From: Anaerolineae bacterium
GTDB taxonomy: Bacteria > Chloroflexota > Anaerolineae > Caldilineales > Caldilineaceae
NCBI GenBank assembly: GCA_030432295.1
Contig: JAUIHI010000036.1
Span: 1-64,000 of the forward strand
DNA: 64,000 nt
Direction of reading: 5' to 3'
In this document: piece after piece, positions 52,773 to 61,890 of the stretch
Layout of the letters: each line of letters starts with the position of its first letter
Position numbering within the stretch: position 1 is the first letter of the stretch
Notes under the pieces: model-generated
The model's input: only the letters and a program-made list of their open reading frames with translations
Database searches by the model: none
What the model was told of the DNA's origin: nothing
Position numbers and translations under genes: made by a program

Positions 52773-53744
52773 ATGTCCCATTCACGAACTTTCGTACTCT
52801 ATCTGTTTCTTCTGATTCTTATCAGTGGTTGTGTCCCGCCTCCGCCCACGACGACATCGGGCAAACTGCGGGTGGTAACGACCGTTTCGCCCATCACAAA
52901 TATCATCCAGAATGTGGGCGGCGACCGCATCGAAGTGACGGGTATTGTGCCCGAAGGGGTCAACTCCCACACCTTCGAGCCAGCCCCGTCCGACGCTCGT
53001 CTGCTGGCCCAGGCGGATATTATCTTTGTCAACGGCCTCTTTTTGGAAGAGCCGACGATCAAACTGGCCGAAGCCAACAAAGGGGAGGGGGTGGAGATTG
53101 TCTCCCTGGGCGAGCAGACGGTGACGCCGGAGGAGTACGTCTTCGACTTCTCCTTCCCCGCAGAGGCGGGCAACCCCAACCCCCACCTCTGGATGAATCC
53201 CCTCTACGCGGCCCGTTACGCTGAACTGGTGGCGGAGAGTCTGGCCGCCGCAGACCCGGCCAACGCCGATTTCTACAGGGCCAACGCCGCGGCCTTTGGC
53301 GAACGCATCGACGCGCTGGACAGTGCCATCGCGGCCACCGCTGAAACGATTCCTGCCGAGAACCGCCGCCTGCTCACCTATCACGACTCCTTCGCCTACT
53401 TTGCGCCCCGCTATGGCTTTACGGTACTGGGCGCGGTCCAGCCCGCCGACTTCTCCGAGCCGTCTGCCCAGGAAGTGGCCGGACTGATCACCCAACTGCG
53501 GGAAGAGGAAATCCCGGCCATCTTCGGCTCGGAAGTCTTCCCCTCGCCCATTTTGGAGCAGATCGCCAAAGAATCCGGCGCTGTCTTCATCGACCAACTG
53601 CGGGACGACGACCTGCCCGGCGAACCCGGCGACGCCAACCACTCCTATTTCGGGCTGATGGTGGAGGATATGCGGGTGATGGCGGATGCCCTGGGTGGCG
53701 ACGCCAGTGGGCTGGACGGGATCGATACGGCGAATCTGCGCTGA
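52773..53744 (+). CDS. zinc/manganese-type substrate-binding lipoprotein (ZnuA/TroA fold)
   Basis: 323 residues. Signal peptide with lipobox LILISGC (lipidated C20), then a cluster A-I metal-binding fold: VVTTVSPITNIIQNVGGDRI, GVNSHTFEP with H66, NPNPHLWMNP with H138 and LTYHDSFAYFAPRYGFTVLG with H204, plus a C-terminal EVFPSPILEQIAKESGAVF. These are the usual three His and an acidic ligand. It hands metal to an ABC importer, but no permease or ATPase is adjacent. Metal identity is uncertain. Confidence 0.88.
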   Translation: MSHSRTFVLYLFLLILISGCVPPPPTTTSGKLRVVTTVSPITNIIQNVGGDRIEVTGIVPEGVNSHTFEPAPSDARLLAQADIIFVNGLFLEEPTIKLAEANKGEGVEIVSLGEQTVTPEEYVFDFSFPAEAGNPNPHLWMNPLYAARYAELVAESLAAADPANADFYRANAAAFGERIDALDSAIAATAETIPAENRRLLTYHDSFAYFAPRYGFTVLGAVQPADFSEPSAQEVAGLITQLREEEIPAIFGSEVFPSPILEQIAKESGAVFIDQLRDDDLPGEPGDANHSYFGLMVEDMRVMADALGGDASGLDGIDTANLR

Positions 53745-53754
53745 GAGAATAGCT

Positions 53755-53837
53755 ACCACTGAGTCACAGAGCGCACTGAGGTTCACAGAGAAGGAAGAAA
53801 TCTCACTGGTTCTCAGTGTCCTCTGTGACTCAGTGGT
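53755..53837. repeat. 17-bp perfect hairpin repeat (CACTGAGTCACAGAG)
   Basis: ACCACTGAGTCACAGAG (53755-53771) and CTCTGTGACTCAGTGGT (53821-53837), with GCACTGAGG and TTCTCAGTG nested inside. It lies between convergent genes. Confidence 0.88.
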
Positions 53838-53857
53838 GAAAAATCGGTTTTCTCCGC

Positions 53858-56635
53858 TTACTCCCGCCGAAAAATGACTTCGCCGTTCGACGTGGCACGA
53901 GGCGTTGGGGCCACTTTCCCCTTCCGCAACACCTCCAACAGCGCCAGCGCCAGTGCCTTCGTCTCCAGCAGCGGACGATCCCCCCCGTCGTTGAGCAGTA
54001 CCGGCCCCACACAGGCCGGGCAGCCGAAACGACAGCCGCAGCCCCGGATCATCTCCTGCGCGCTGGCCAGCATCTCCCCGTGTCGCTCGAACAACTGCTG
54101 GCTGAATCCCAGCCCGGCCGCGACGTGCTCGAAGATGTAAATACGGGGCGAGTTCTGAGGGGCGAGTTGCGAGTTGCGAGTTGCGATCTCGTCTGTTTTG
54201 GGACCGCCGACCGCTGACTGCTGACCGCCATTTGCCGTCTGCCGTCCGCCGTTCGCCGCCCTCACCACAGCCATCCCCAGATCATTCCTGTCGCACATCA
54301 GATAGAGCGAGGCCAGATTGCCCAGTGCGTAGCCCAGCCCGTCCAGCCCGCTGCGGGTACGCACGCCCGCTTCCAGCCGCCGGTGACAGCGCTGGCAGAG
54401 CAGCCTGAGATTGCTCTGCCGGTTGGCAAGCTGGTAGTTTTCGTTGTGGCCGGGGATGTAGCCAAAAGTGCGAAAGGGCGTCAGGTGATGGACGTCGTGC
54501 TGGCGACCTTCCGGTTCGGGCGTGCCGCATTGGGTACAGGCGTAGCCATCCCGCGCCCGCACTTTGGCCCGCTGCTCCTGCCAGTTGGGGCCGTAGTCGT
54601 TGGGCGAATCCCGCCACTGGTCCGCCAGCATCAGAATTCCCTGGGCCGCGGGTGTCACTTCCAGCCAATAGCCGGTGGTTTCCAGAATGTGGGGCGGATA
54701 GTCCAGAGGATAGACGCCCAGATTTTCGTGGGTGTAGCGGCGCACCCGCCGATAGTCTCTGACGGTTGTCGTCACCCGCAGCTCCCCATGACCCACCGCC
54801 GCGCTGCCGTCCGTGCGCTCCCCGTGGACGGCCAGCACGACTGTCTCGCTCTCGCTGTTGGCCTGCGTGTAGAAGTCCACCTCCACTGCCCGCACACTGG
54901 CAACCCGCGCTTCCCAGTCCAACTTTTCCACCAGATAGTTCTGCCCCTCGTGGATGTAGACCGCGCCGTCGTGGACGAGGAGCGGCGCGCTCTCCCCGTC
55001 GATCTCCCCCACCAGCCGGGTAACACCGTCGGCGTCCACTGCCTGAATCACAAACGGGTCGTTGCCAGCACTGCGCAGACTGATCTGCCGGGCGGGGTAG
55101 GCGTCGCCTTGCCAGAGAAAACGCCCCGCGTAGTCGCCCACATCGCCGCTTTCTGCCAGCAGGGCCAGCACATCGGCGGTGATGGGTGAGCGGCCAAAGC
55201 TCTCTCCGGCCACAAAGGGCAGTTCAAAGGCGGCGCAGCGCAACTGGTCCACCAGCAGCATCAGATTGTCCGGGTTGATGACCGCCTGCTCCGGCGAGCG
55301 CTCGAAGAAGAATTCCGGCTGGCTGACCAGATACTGGTCCAGCGCGCCGGCAGTGGCGACCAGAATCGCCAGGGACGCCTCCGCCGTGCGCCCGGCCCGA
55401 CCCATCTGCTGCCAGGCGCTGGCGATTGTGCCAGGATAGCCGCACAGAATTGCGGCCTCCAACTGGCCGATGTCGATGCCCAACTCCAGCGCGTTTGTCG
55501 TCACCACCCCCCGCACTTCCCCGGAACGCAGACCCGCCTCAATCGCCCGCCGCTCCTCCGGCAGATAGCCGCCCCGGTAGCCGTGGACAGGTTGGGGATT
55601 GGGGATTGGGGATTGGGGATTGGGAGCGGATCCGTCGCCCAGTCTCCAATCCCCAGTCCCCAGTCTCCGCATTCTATCCCGAATGTACGTCAACAGAACT
55701 TCGACGGTCATCCGAGCGCGAGCGAAGACGATTGTTTGCAGACCGCCCTGAAGGGTGCGCACGGCCAGTTCCTGGCTTTCCAGCACACTGCTGCGGCGCA
55801 GGCCCTGCACCGGATCGAAGAGGGGCGGGTTGTAGAGAAGGATGTGCTTCTCGCCCTGGGGCGCGCCGTTGCGGTCGATGACTGTCACCGGCTGCTCGAT
55901 GAGCTTCTCGGCCAGTTGTTGTGGATTGGCAATCGTCGCGCTGGTGAGGACGAAGCGGGGCTGGCTGCCGTAGAAGGCGGCGATCCGTTGCAGGCGGCGC
56001 AGGACATTGGCCACGTGGCTGCCGAAGACGCCCCGGTAGGTGTGCATTTCGTCGATGACGACCATTTGCAGCCCCGCGAAGAAGCGTTCCCAGCCCGCGT
56101 GGTAGGGCAGGATGCCCATATGCAGCATATCCGGGTTGGTGATGAGCAGGCGGCTCTCCCGGCGGATGGCGGCCCGCTGTCCGGTGGGCGTGTCGCCGTC
56201 GTAGGTGGAAGATTTAAGATTGAAGATTGGCGATTGATGATTGCTTGAATCTGCAATCATCAATCGCCAATCTTCAATATCTTCTAATTGGTCGTGGGCC
56301 AGGGCTTTGGTGGGGAAGAGATAGAGCGCAGTAGCGGTGGGATCGCTGAGTAGCTGGTGCAGGACGGGCAGGGTGTAGCAGAGGGTTTTCCCGCTGGCCG
56401 TGGGCGTGACGACGGCGATGTTCTCCCCGGCCAGAGCGCGGGTGACGGCTTCCTGCTGGTGGCTGTAGAGATGGGCAATGCCCCGCCGGGCCAACGCGTC
56501 CCGCAGGGCCGGGTGCAGATTGTCGGGAATCGGCGCTGTCTGGGCCGTCCGGGCTGGGAGGGTTTGCCAGGCGGTCACATTCGCCATAAAGCCGGTGTCC
56601 CGGCGCAGGTCGGCGAGGAGAGGGGTAAGGGACAT
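53858..56635 (-). CDS. YprA/MrfA-like DEAD-box helicase with inserted HNH domain
   Basis: 925 residues. Superfamily 2 motifs: VVTPTASGKTLCYTLPVLHQ, VIDEMHTYRGVFGSHVANVL (Walker B as DEMH), LTSATIANPQ, TNALELGIDIGQLEAAILCG and QMGRAGRTAEASLAILV. The C-terminus is a DUF1998 zinc domain with C866/C868/C872/C875 in CGCRFGCPACVGP. Between them, about residues 695-755, is an HNH nuclease-type domain: CTQCGTPEPE, HDVHHLTPF, NLRLLCQRCHRRLE. MrfA acts in DNA-damage repair in Bacillus; the HNH could make this a nuclease-helicase. Three in-frame stretches (about 54150-54256, 55591-55668, 56211-56285) are hairpin or low-complexity repeats of intergenic type. Confidence 0.9.
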   Translation of the reverse strand: MSLTPLLADLRRDTGFMANVTAWQTLPARTAQTAPIPDNLHPALRDALARRGIAHLYSHQQEAVTRALAGENIAVVTPTASGKTLCYTLPVLHQLLSDPTATALYLFPTKALAHDQLEDIEDWRLMIADSSNHQSPIFNLKSSTYDGDTPTGQRAAIRRESRLLITNPDMLHMGILPYHAGWERFFAGLQMVVIDEMHTYRGVFGSHVANVLRRLQRIAAFYGSQPRFVLTSATIANPQQLAEKLIEQPVTVIDRNGAPQGEKHILLYNPPLFDPVQGLRRSSVLESQELAVRTLQGGLQTIVFARARMTVEVLLTYIRDRMRRLGTGDWRLGDGSAPNPQSPIPNPQPVHGYRGGYLPEERRAIEAGLRSGEVRGVVTTNALELGIDIGQLEAAILCGYPGTIASAWQQMGRAGRTAEASLAILVATAGALDQYLVSQPEFFFERSPEQAVINPDNLMLLVDQLRCAAFELPFVAGESFGRSPITADVLALLAESGDVGDYAGRFLWQGDAYPARQISLRSAGNDPFVIQAVDADGVTRLVGEIDGESAPLLVHDGAVYIHEGQNYLVEKLDWEARVASVRAVEVDFYTQANSESETVVLAVHGERTDGSAAVGHGELRVTTTVRDYRRVRRYTHENLGVYPLDYPPHILETTGYWLEVTPAAQGILMLADQWRDSPNDYGPNWQEQRAKVRARDGYACTQCGTPEPEGRQHDVHHLTPFRTFGYIPGHNENYQLANRQSNLRLLCQRCHRRLEAGVRTRSGLDGLGYALGNLASLYLMCDRNDLGMAVVRAANGGRQTANGGQQSAVGGPKTDEIATRNSQLAPQNSPRIYIFEHVAAGLGFSQQLFERHGEMLASAQEMIRGCGCRFGCPACVGPVLLNDGGDRPLLETKALALALLEVLRKGKVAPTPRATSNGEVIFRRE
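54150..54256. repeat. in-frame low-complexity repeat in the helicase, element C
   Basis: Tandem GCGAGTT units and a run of GCCG-type units (GACCGCTGACTGCTGACCGC). Read as GGRQTANGGQQSAVGG and TRNSQLAPQNS within the DUF1998 domain. Confidence 0.75.
55591..55668. repeat. in-frame hairpin repeat in the helicase, element A
   Basis: Tandem GGGGATT units followed by the inverted ATCCCCAGTCCCCAGTCTCC. On the minus strand it reads in frame as GTGDWRLGDGSAPNPQSPIP, inserted just before the conserved VHGYRGGYLPEERR motif. Confidence 0.85.
56219..56278. repeat. in-frame 25-bp perfect hairpin in the helicase, element B
   Basis: Arms 56219-56243 and 56254-56278 are exact complements, loop CTTGAATCTG. 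Read in frame as part of DWRLMIADSSNHQSPIFNLK, between the motif around ALAHDQLED and the conserved TYDGDTPTGQR. Confidence 0.9.
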
Positions 56636-56728
56636 AAATGGGATCGATTATTGGATATTTGGTTGAACAGCAGGGCCGCACGTTTCACGTTTGGACGAGC
56701 CGACAGGATTCTGTCTGCCGATTCTGGT

Positions 56729-58441
56729 TTACTGTGGGTGCAGCAGCCGGTGTACCTCCTGGGCACGATCGGCCTGCAACGCCTGTTCGGCCAACTGCCG
56801 CGCCGCGTCGCCATCGGTCAGGCGCACGGCCTCTTTGACCAGCGCCACCGCCGGGGCGACGACACTCACTTCTGTCACGCCCAGGCCGAAAAGAAGGGGG
56901 AAAATCGACGGGTCCCCCGCCATCTCCCCGCAGATGGCAACGGGAATGTCGGCCATCTGCCCGGCCTGACAGGCCATCCCAATCAGCCGCAGGACCGCGG
57001 GGTCCAGGGGGGAGGCCAGGCTGGCAACCGCACTGTTCACCCGATCTGCGGCCATTGTATATTGGGCCAGATCGTTTGTGCCGATGCTGAAAAAGTCTAC
57101 CAGCGGGGCCAGCCGGTCCGCCAGCAGCGCGGCCGCGGGCACTTCGATCATCACGCCGATCTGCAAAGGTCCACCGGGCTGGTGCTGCTCGGCATAGCCA
57201 GGAATGGCTTCCAGCACTTCCAGCACCCGATGAACTTCCACAACTTTGCTCACCATCGGCACGAGGATGCGCACGACACCGGTGAAGCCACTCTCCTGGG
57301 AGAGGGCGATGAGGGCCTGCAACTGATCCCGCAATAGCTCTGGGTGTTGGAGCAACAACCGGATGCCCCGGACACCCAGAAAAGGATTGCTCTCGGCGAT
57401 CCGGGGCAGATAGCGCACGGGTTTGTCGCCGCCGATGTCGAGCAGACGGACGGTGAGAATTTCCCCGGCTGCCTGTCTGTGGATCAGCCGGTAGGCATCG
57501 ATCTGCTCGGCAACAGTCGGCGGATTGGTGCGCTCCTGGAAAAGATATTCCGTGCGCAGCAGCCCGATGCCGTCGGCTCCGCTGCCCGCCACTTGCAGCA
57601 TATCCTCCTGGCTGTTGACGTTGGCGTGGACCAGCACCCGCTGTCCGTCCAGCGTCACCGCTGGCTCGTGGCTGTGAGATTCGGCGGTGACGCGAAAGGT
57701 CAGCAGCCGCTGCCGGGTTTGGGTGTAGCTATCGAGTAGTTCCGGGTCCGGTTCGACAACCAACCGCCCCTGCAAACCGTCCACCACCGCATTCTGGCCG
57801 GGCGGCAATTGCAGAACTGCCGTACCGACACTGCAAATCAGCGGAATGCCCAAACTGCGGGCCAGGATGGCCGTGTGGGCCGTGGGCGCGCTGCCAGCCA
57901 GGGCAATTCCCACCACACTTTCCGGCGAGAGATGGGTGGCGTCGTAAGGGGTCAAATCCTCGGCCAGGAGGATTGTGCCGGTGGGGAGGGCGGCCAGTTG
58001 ACCGGTCAGGGAGACGCCGCTCAGATGGGCCAGCAGCCGCTGCCCCACATCCCGGATGTCCACCGAGCGGCTGGCAAAGTAGTCGTCGCTCAGGTTTTGA
58101 AAAAGTTGGACCAGTTCGGATGTGACCTGCTGGGTGGCGGTGGCCGCGCTGGTTCCCCGATCAATCGCGGCACGCACGCCATCGGTCAGCAACTTGTCGT
58201 GCAAAATTTCCTGGTGGACAAGGAAGATGTCGGCCACCAGTGGATTCTCCATCCCGGCCAGTTGGGCCAGTTCGGCGTCTACTTTTTTGCGGGCATCCAG
58301 ATAACGCTGCCACTCATCTGCCGGGGATGTGGACTGTTCCACGGCTGCGCTGTAGGTGACATTGGGGAGAGATGTATAGGTGTAGAGTTTGCCGATACCC
58401 ACGCCGGGGGCCGCAGGCAGGCCGGAGAATATCTGTTGCAG
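56729..58441 (-). CDS. ptsI: PEP-protein phosphotransferase (enzyme I)
   Basis: 570 residues if read from CTG at 58441. EI transfers phosphate from PEP to HPr. Seen: N-terminal FSGLPAAPGVGIGKLYTY, active-site His in AGSAPTAHTAILARSLG, PEP-binding domain with GIGLLRTEYLFQERTNPPT, VRLLDIGGDKPVRYL, NPFLGVRGIRL, SIGTNDLAQYTMAADRVN and VAICGEMAGDPS. The first standard start is GTG at 58402, which would cut into the conserved FSGLPAAPG segment. CTG at 58441 has AGAGAGG 7 bases upstream and makes the active His residue 189, the number known for E. coli EI. An upstream in-frame TAG excludes longer starts. Confidence 0.92.
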   Translation of the reverse strand: MQQIFSGLPAAPGVGIGKLYTYTSLPNVTYSAAVEQSTSPADEWQRYLDARKKVDAELAQLAGMENPLVADIFLVHQEILHDKLLTDGVRAAIDRGTSAATATQQVTSELVQLFQNLSDDYFASRSVDIRDVGQRLLAHLSGVSLTGQLAALPTGTILLAEDLTPYDATHLSPESVVGIALAGSAPTAHTAILARSLGIPLICSVGTAVLQLPPGQNAVVDGLQGRLVVEPDPELLDSYTQTRQRLLTFRVTAESHSHEPAVTLDGQRVLVHANVNSQEDMLQVAGSGADGIGLLRTEYLFQERTNPPTVAEQIDAYRLIHRQAAGEILTVRLLDIGGDKPVRYLPRIAESNPFLGVRGIRLLLQHPELLRDQLQALIALSQESGFTGVVRILVPMVSKVVEVHRVLEVLEAIPGYAEQHQPGGPLQIGVMIEVPAAALLADRLAPLVDFFSIGTNDLAQYTMAADRVNSAVASLASPLDPAVLRLIGMACQAGQMADIPVAICGEMAGDPSIFPLLFGLGVTEVSVVAPAVALVKEAVRLTDGDAARQLAEQALQADRAQEVHRLLHPQ

Positions 58442-58603
58442 TGGGTCGCCTCTCTACACAAGAATTTGTTTGGAAAATAGGGTTGTATTCACGGATAAAA
58501 GGGAATACAGATTCCGTCTGCCTAATCTACGCCGCTTGCGTCGCTTCCGCCTTCTGCGTTCGGATTTTGTTGTGATCGGTGTCAGCCGGTCCTGTGGCCT
58601 ATC

Positions 58604-58906
58604 CTAAAAAAGCACGCACAACGCGTTCAGCGCGTCTGCGGCGTCGGGACCGGCAGCCTGCAAGAGGAGGACGTGCCCTTGCCGCGCTTGTAGTTGCATC
58701 AATTGCAGAATGCTCTTCACATCCACCTGAATGGAGCTGCGGCTCAAATTTTGCGCGGTGATCTCCGCCTGGTATTGGCTGGCCACCCGCACCACATCTT
58801 TGCTTGTGCGCAGGTGCAAACCCTGTGGGTCTTTCACCGTCACAGTGGCCGAATGTTCATTTCCTTCAGTCGGGGTGGGGGAAACACCCGTGTTGGCTCT
58901 GTCCAT
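58604..58906 (-). CDS. HPr-family phosphocarrier
   Basis: 100 residues. HPr fold with phosphoacceptor H31 in DPQGLHLRTSKDVV, regulatory-serine region SSIQVDVKSILQLMQLQARQ and C-terminal GPDAADALNALCVLF. The N-terminus has about 16 extra residues (MDRANTGVSPTPTEGN) compared with the usual HPr start. Carries phosphate from enzyme I to DhaM. The usual Arg-Pro after the His is Leu-Arg here. Intergenic gaps of about 110-160 bases on either side hold no recognised gene. Confidence 0.88.
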   Translation of the reverse strand: MDRANTGVSPTPTEGNEHSATVTVKDPQGLHLRTSKDVVRVASQYQAEITAQNLSRSSIQVDVKSILQLMQLQARQGHVLLLQAAGPDAADALNALCVLF

Positions 58907-59015
58907 TCCTTGTCCAATGAAACGTAAGGCGTGATGCGTGAAGCAGGTCGATTCTCATTTGTCTTTTGATTCGAACGGTGGGCGAAAATAGTTGCCTCCG
59001 ATACGCCGTTGGTGG

Positions 59016-59453
59016 CTACCCGCACGTTTTATCTTTCACGTTTTCGGGCACTCTTTCCACTTTGCGTGCATTCAACGCATCTTCCGCCGCGGCATTTACA
59101 TCGTGCAGTCTATTGCCCATTCCCGCGTGCAAGGCCGCCACAATCGCCCCTTCCACCAGCGGCGCGTTGCTGATCAGGCAGCGGTTGCGCTGCTCGTCGG
59201 GCAGAAACTCCAGGGCCATCTCCGCGCTCATCACTGCGCTGCCCATATCCACCAGCAGCAGCACCCCGTCCTCGCTCCAAACGCTTTCGATAGCTTCCAA
59301 AATCAGCGCAGCGTCCGTGCCCAGTGTGTAGGGATCGTCGGTCAGCCCGCCAGCCGGGGCGATCTTCACCCCGCCGCCCGCCATCTGATCCGCCAACTGG
59401 CAGAGACCGTCGGCGATCAACCGGCTGTGGGAAACCAAGACCAGCCCGATCAC
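59016..59453 (-). CDS. dhaM: DhaM, EIIA-type phosphotransfer subunit
   Basis: 145 residues starting at GTG 59453, overlapping the glpK stop as GTGA. A mannose-type EIIA domain: [16 protein letters not shown] with phosphoacceptor H9, [40 protein letters not shown] and [15 protein letters not shown]. Only the EIIA part is present; HPr and EI, fused to DhaM in some bacteria, are separate genes here. Transfers phosphate from HPr to ADP bound on DhaL. Confidence 0.92.
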   Translation of the reverse strand: MIGLVLVSHSRLIADGLCQLADQMAGGGVKIAPAGGLTDDPYTLGTDAALILEAIESVWSEDGVLLLVDMGSAVMSAEMALEFLPDEQRNRCLISNAPLVEGAIVAALHAGMGNRLHDVNAAAEDALNARKVERVPENVKDKTCG

Positions 59454-60964
59454 GGCTCGACCCAATCCAGCGTGCGGGCTACAGCTTTCTTCCAGCCCGC
59501 AAAGCCGCTCTCCCGCTGGCTCTCGTCGATGCGGGATTGCCAGCGCCGGTCCACCTGCCAGTTGGCCCGCAGGCTCTCCAGATTTTCCCAATAGCCCACG
59601 GCCAGCCCCGCTGCATAGGCCGCGCCCAGGCTGGTCGTTTCGGCCACCACCGGGCGGATGACTTCCGTGCCCAGAATATCGGCCTGCAACTGCATCAGGA
59701 AGTTGTTGGCTGTCGCGCCACCGTCCACCTTCAGCGCCTTCAGGGGCACGCCGCTGTCCGCGTTCATCGCTTCCAGCACTTCGCGGGTCTGATAACAGAT
59801 GGATTCCAGGGCGGCCCGCACAATATGCGCCCGGTTGATATAGCGGGTCAGGCCGACGAGAACACCCCGCGCGTCGCTGCGCCAGTAGGGGGCGTAGAGT
59901 CCGCTGAAAGCGGGGACCAGATAGCAGCCCCCTGCGTCGTCTACACTCTGGGCAATTGTCTCGCTCTCGGCTGCGTTGCTGATCAGTTGCAGATTGTCCC
60001 GCAGCCACTGGATCGTCGCGCCCGCCATCGCGATGGAGCCTTCCAGGGCGTAGACCGGGCGACTCTCCCCGAACTGGTAGCAGACAGTCGTGAGTAGGCC
60101 ATTCTGGCTGTGCACAATCTCCTCGCCGGTGTTGAGGAGCATAAAGCAGCCCGTGCCGTAGGTGTTTTTGGCCTCGCCGGGCGCAAAGCAGTTCTGGCCG
60201 ACGGTCGCCGCCTGCTGGTCGCCCAAATCTCCACATACGGGAATCTCGCCGCCAAAGGGGCCGTCGCTGCGGGTTGTCCCATAGAAACGGGGATCGCTGC
60301 TGGGACGGATTTCGGGCAGAAGCGAGCGGGGAATCTCCAGAATGCCCAACAATTCGTCGTCCCAGTCCAGCGTCTCCAAATCCATCAGCATTGTGCGGCT
60401 GGCGTTGGTGGGGTCGGTGATGTGTTCACCGGTCGCCGGTCCGCCGGTCAGATGCCAGATGAGCCAGGAGTCGACTGTACCAAAGAGCAGATCGCCTGCC
60501 TCGGCCCGGGCTTGCAGCCCTTCCACATTGTCCAGCAGCCAGCGGATTTTCGGGCCAGAAAAATAGGTCGCCAGGGGCAGCCCAGCTTTGCGATAGATCG
60601 TTTCGGCGTGGCCCGCGGCTTCCAGTTCCTTGCAGATGCGGTCCGTGCGGGTGTCCTGCCAGACAATCGCATTGTAGACCGGCTCGCCCGTATGCCGATC
60701 CCAGAGGAGGGCTGTCTCCCGCTGGTTGGTGATGCCGATAGCCGCGATGTCGGCGGCGGTGACGCCCGCTTTGTCGAGGGTGGCCCGGATCACCTGTTGG
60801 GTGCGCTGCCAGATCTCAGCGGGGTTGTGCTCCACCCAGCCGCTGCGGGGGAAAATCTGTTCGTGTTCCTGCTGGTCAGATGCCACCACCGAACCGGAGT
60901 GGTCGAAGAGCATACAGCGGGTGCTGGTTGTGCCGGAGTCGATGGCAGCGACGTACTTCGGCAT
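59450..60964 (-). CDS. glpK: glycerol kinase
   Basis: 504 residues from the ATG at 60964 (AAAGGA upstream). FGGY-family kinase making glycerol 3-phosphate. Conserved [137 protein letters not shown] and [20 protein letters not shown]. Inserted between dhaL and dhaM and translationally coupled to dhaM, so glycerol and dihydroxyacetone phosphorylation are co-expressed. Confidence 0.97.
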   Translation of the reverse strand: MPKYVAAIDSGTTSTRCMLFDHSGSVVASDQQEHEQIFPRSGWVEHNPAEIWQRTQQVIRATLDKAGVTAADIAAIGITNQRETALLWDRHTGEPVYNAIVWQDTRTDRICKELEAAGHAETIYRKAGLPLATYFSGPKIRWLLDNVEGLQARAEAGDLLFGTVDSWLIWHLTGGPATGEHITDPTNASRTMLMDLETLDWDDELLGILEIPRSLLPEIRPSSDPRFYGTTRSDGPFGGEIPVCGDLGDQQAATVGQNCFAPGEAKNTYGTGCFMLLNTGEEIVHSQNGLLTTVCYQFGESRPVYALEGSIAMAGATIQWLRDNLQLISNAAESETIAQSVDDAGGCYLVPAFSGLYAPYWRSDARGVLVGLTRYINRAHIVRAALESICYQTREVLEAMNADSGVPLKALKVDGGATANNFLMQLQADILGTEVIRPVVAETTSLGAAYAAGLAVGYWENLESLRANWQVDRRWQSRIDESQRESGFAGWKKAVARTLDWVEP

Positions 60965-60999
60965 TGGGAATCCTTTCGCTGGACAAATGAAAGAATAGG

Positions 61000-61200
61000 G
61001 CGCGGATGACACTGATCGGGCAGACAGGCGCAGATTCAATTGGGGAAAGCAGCGACACGCTTATCTGCTTCGACACGCGTCGCCCGCGTTCTACTCCGGA
61101 GTCCTGTGCAAAAAGGTCTTTTAGCCACTGATGAACACTGATAAACGCGGATGCTTCTCCTGTATTTCTTTGTGCTCTTTGTGTTCTTTGTGGTTCAAAT
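61000..61200. repeat. intergenic dispersed repeats between dhaL and glpK
   Basis: GCGCGGATGACACTGATCGG and CACTGATAAACGCGGATG are relatives of the repeat at 15302-15421. They are followed by TTTGTGCTCTTTGTGTTCTT tandem words at 61168-61195. No coding potential was seen in this 253-base gap, which separates dhaL from glpK in the same direction. Confidence 0.6.
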
Positions 61201-61217
61201 AGCTTTTTGCAGTAGAC

Positions 61218-61877
61218 TCATTCCTTTGGGACGGGCGTACTCAGCGCGACGACAGCCGTCTCAAACAGAAAATAGGCGCTGGTGGCGCCGGGGTCCTGGT
61301 GGCCAATGGAGCGGTCGCCCAGATAGCTGGCCCGGCCTTTGTTGGCCCGGATTTCGATGGTGTGTTCCATTCCCAGCCGAGCCGCCTGTTTGGCCGCGGC
61401 CAGGGCCACAGCCAAACTCTGGCCCGAAGCCAGGGCCGCTTCCATCGCTTCCACTGCGGGCTGAATAGTGTCCACCATTGTTTTGTCGTTGATGTGGGCC
61501 TTGCCCCGCTGCTGCAATCCATCCAGCCCGAAGCGCAACATCCGGGTAAATTGGGGCAGGTCCACCCGCTCGCCGTTGTGGGGGCTGGTGGCCGCACGCA
61601 GAAAGAATGTGCCGTAGAGTGGACCCGCGGCGCCCCCCACTGCGCTGATCAGCGTCATTGCTATGGAACGGAAAAACGCGCCCACATCTGCGTATTGGGT
61701 TTCCTCGTCCAGCAGCCGTTCCCGCACCTTTTCCAAACCCCGGCGCATATTAACGCCGTGATCCGCGTCGCCGATGGCCGCGTCCAGACGGGTCAACTGT
61801 TCTTCTTCGGCAATGATGCGGTCTGCATATAGAATCAGCCAGCGGCGAAGCTGGCCGAGGGTAATCTCTTGGGCCAT
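61218..61877 (-). CDS. dhaL: DhaL, ADP-binding subunit of dihydroxyacetone kinase
   Basis: 219 residues. Eight-helix barrel that holds ADP and Mg as a phosphate carrier. Conserved LTRLDAAIGDADHGVNMRRG (Asp ligands), SAVGGAAGPLYGTFFLRAA and YLGDRSIGHQDPGATSAYF. Its phosphate comes from DhaM and goes to dihydroxyacetone on DhaK. It starts 14 bases after the dhaK stop. Confidence 0.95.
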   Translation of the reverse strand: MAQEITLGQLRRWLILYADRIIAEEEQLTRLDAAIGDADHGVNMRRGLEKVRERLLDEETQYADVGAFFRSIAMTLISAVGGAAGPLYGTFFLRAATSPHNGERVDLPQFTRMLRFGLDGLQQRGKAHINDKTMVDTIQPAVEAMEAALASGQSLAVALAAAKQAARLGMEHTIEIRANKGRASYLGDRSIGHQDPGATSAYFLFETAVVALSTPVPKE

Positions 61878-61890
61878 CGGTCACTCCACT

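Noticed and set aside
59016-60236. A 406-codon minus-strand frame covering dhaM and part of glpK
   Set aside because: Only its last 145 codons match a family (DhaM). The rest is out of frame with glpK. The true dhaM start is the GTG at 59453 overlapping the glpK stop.
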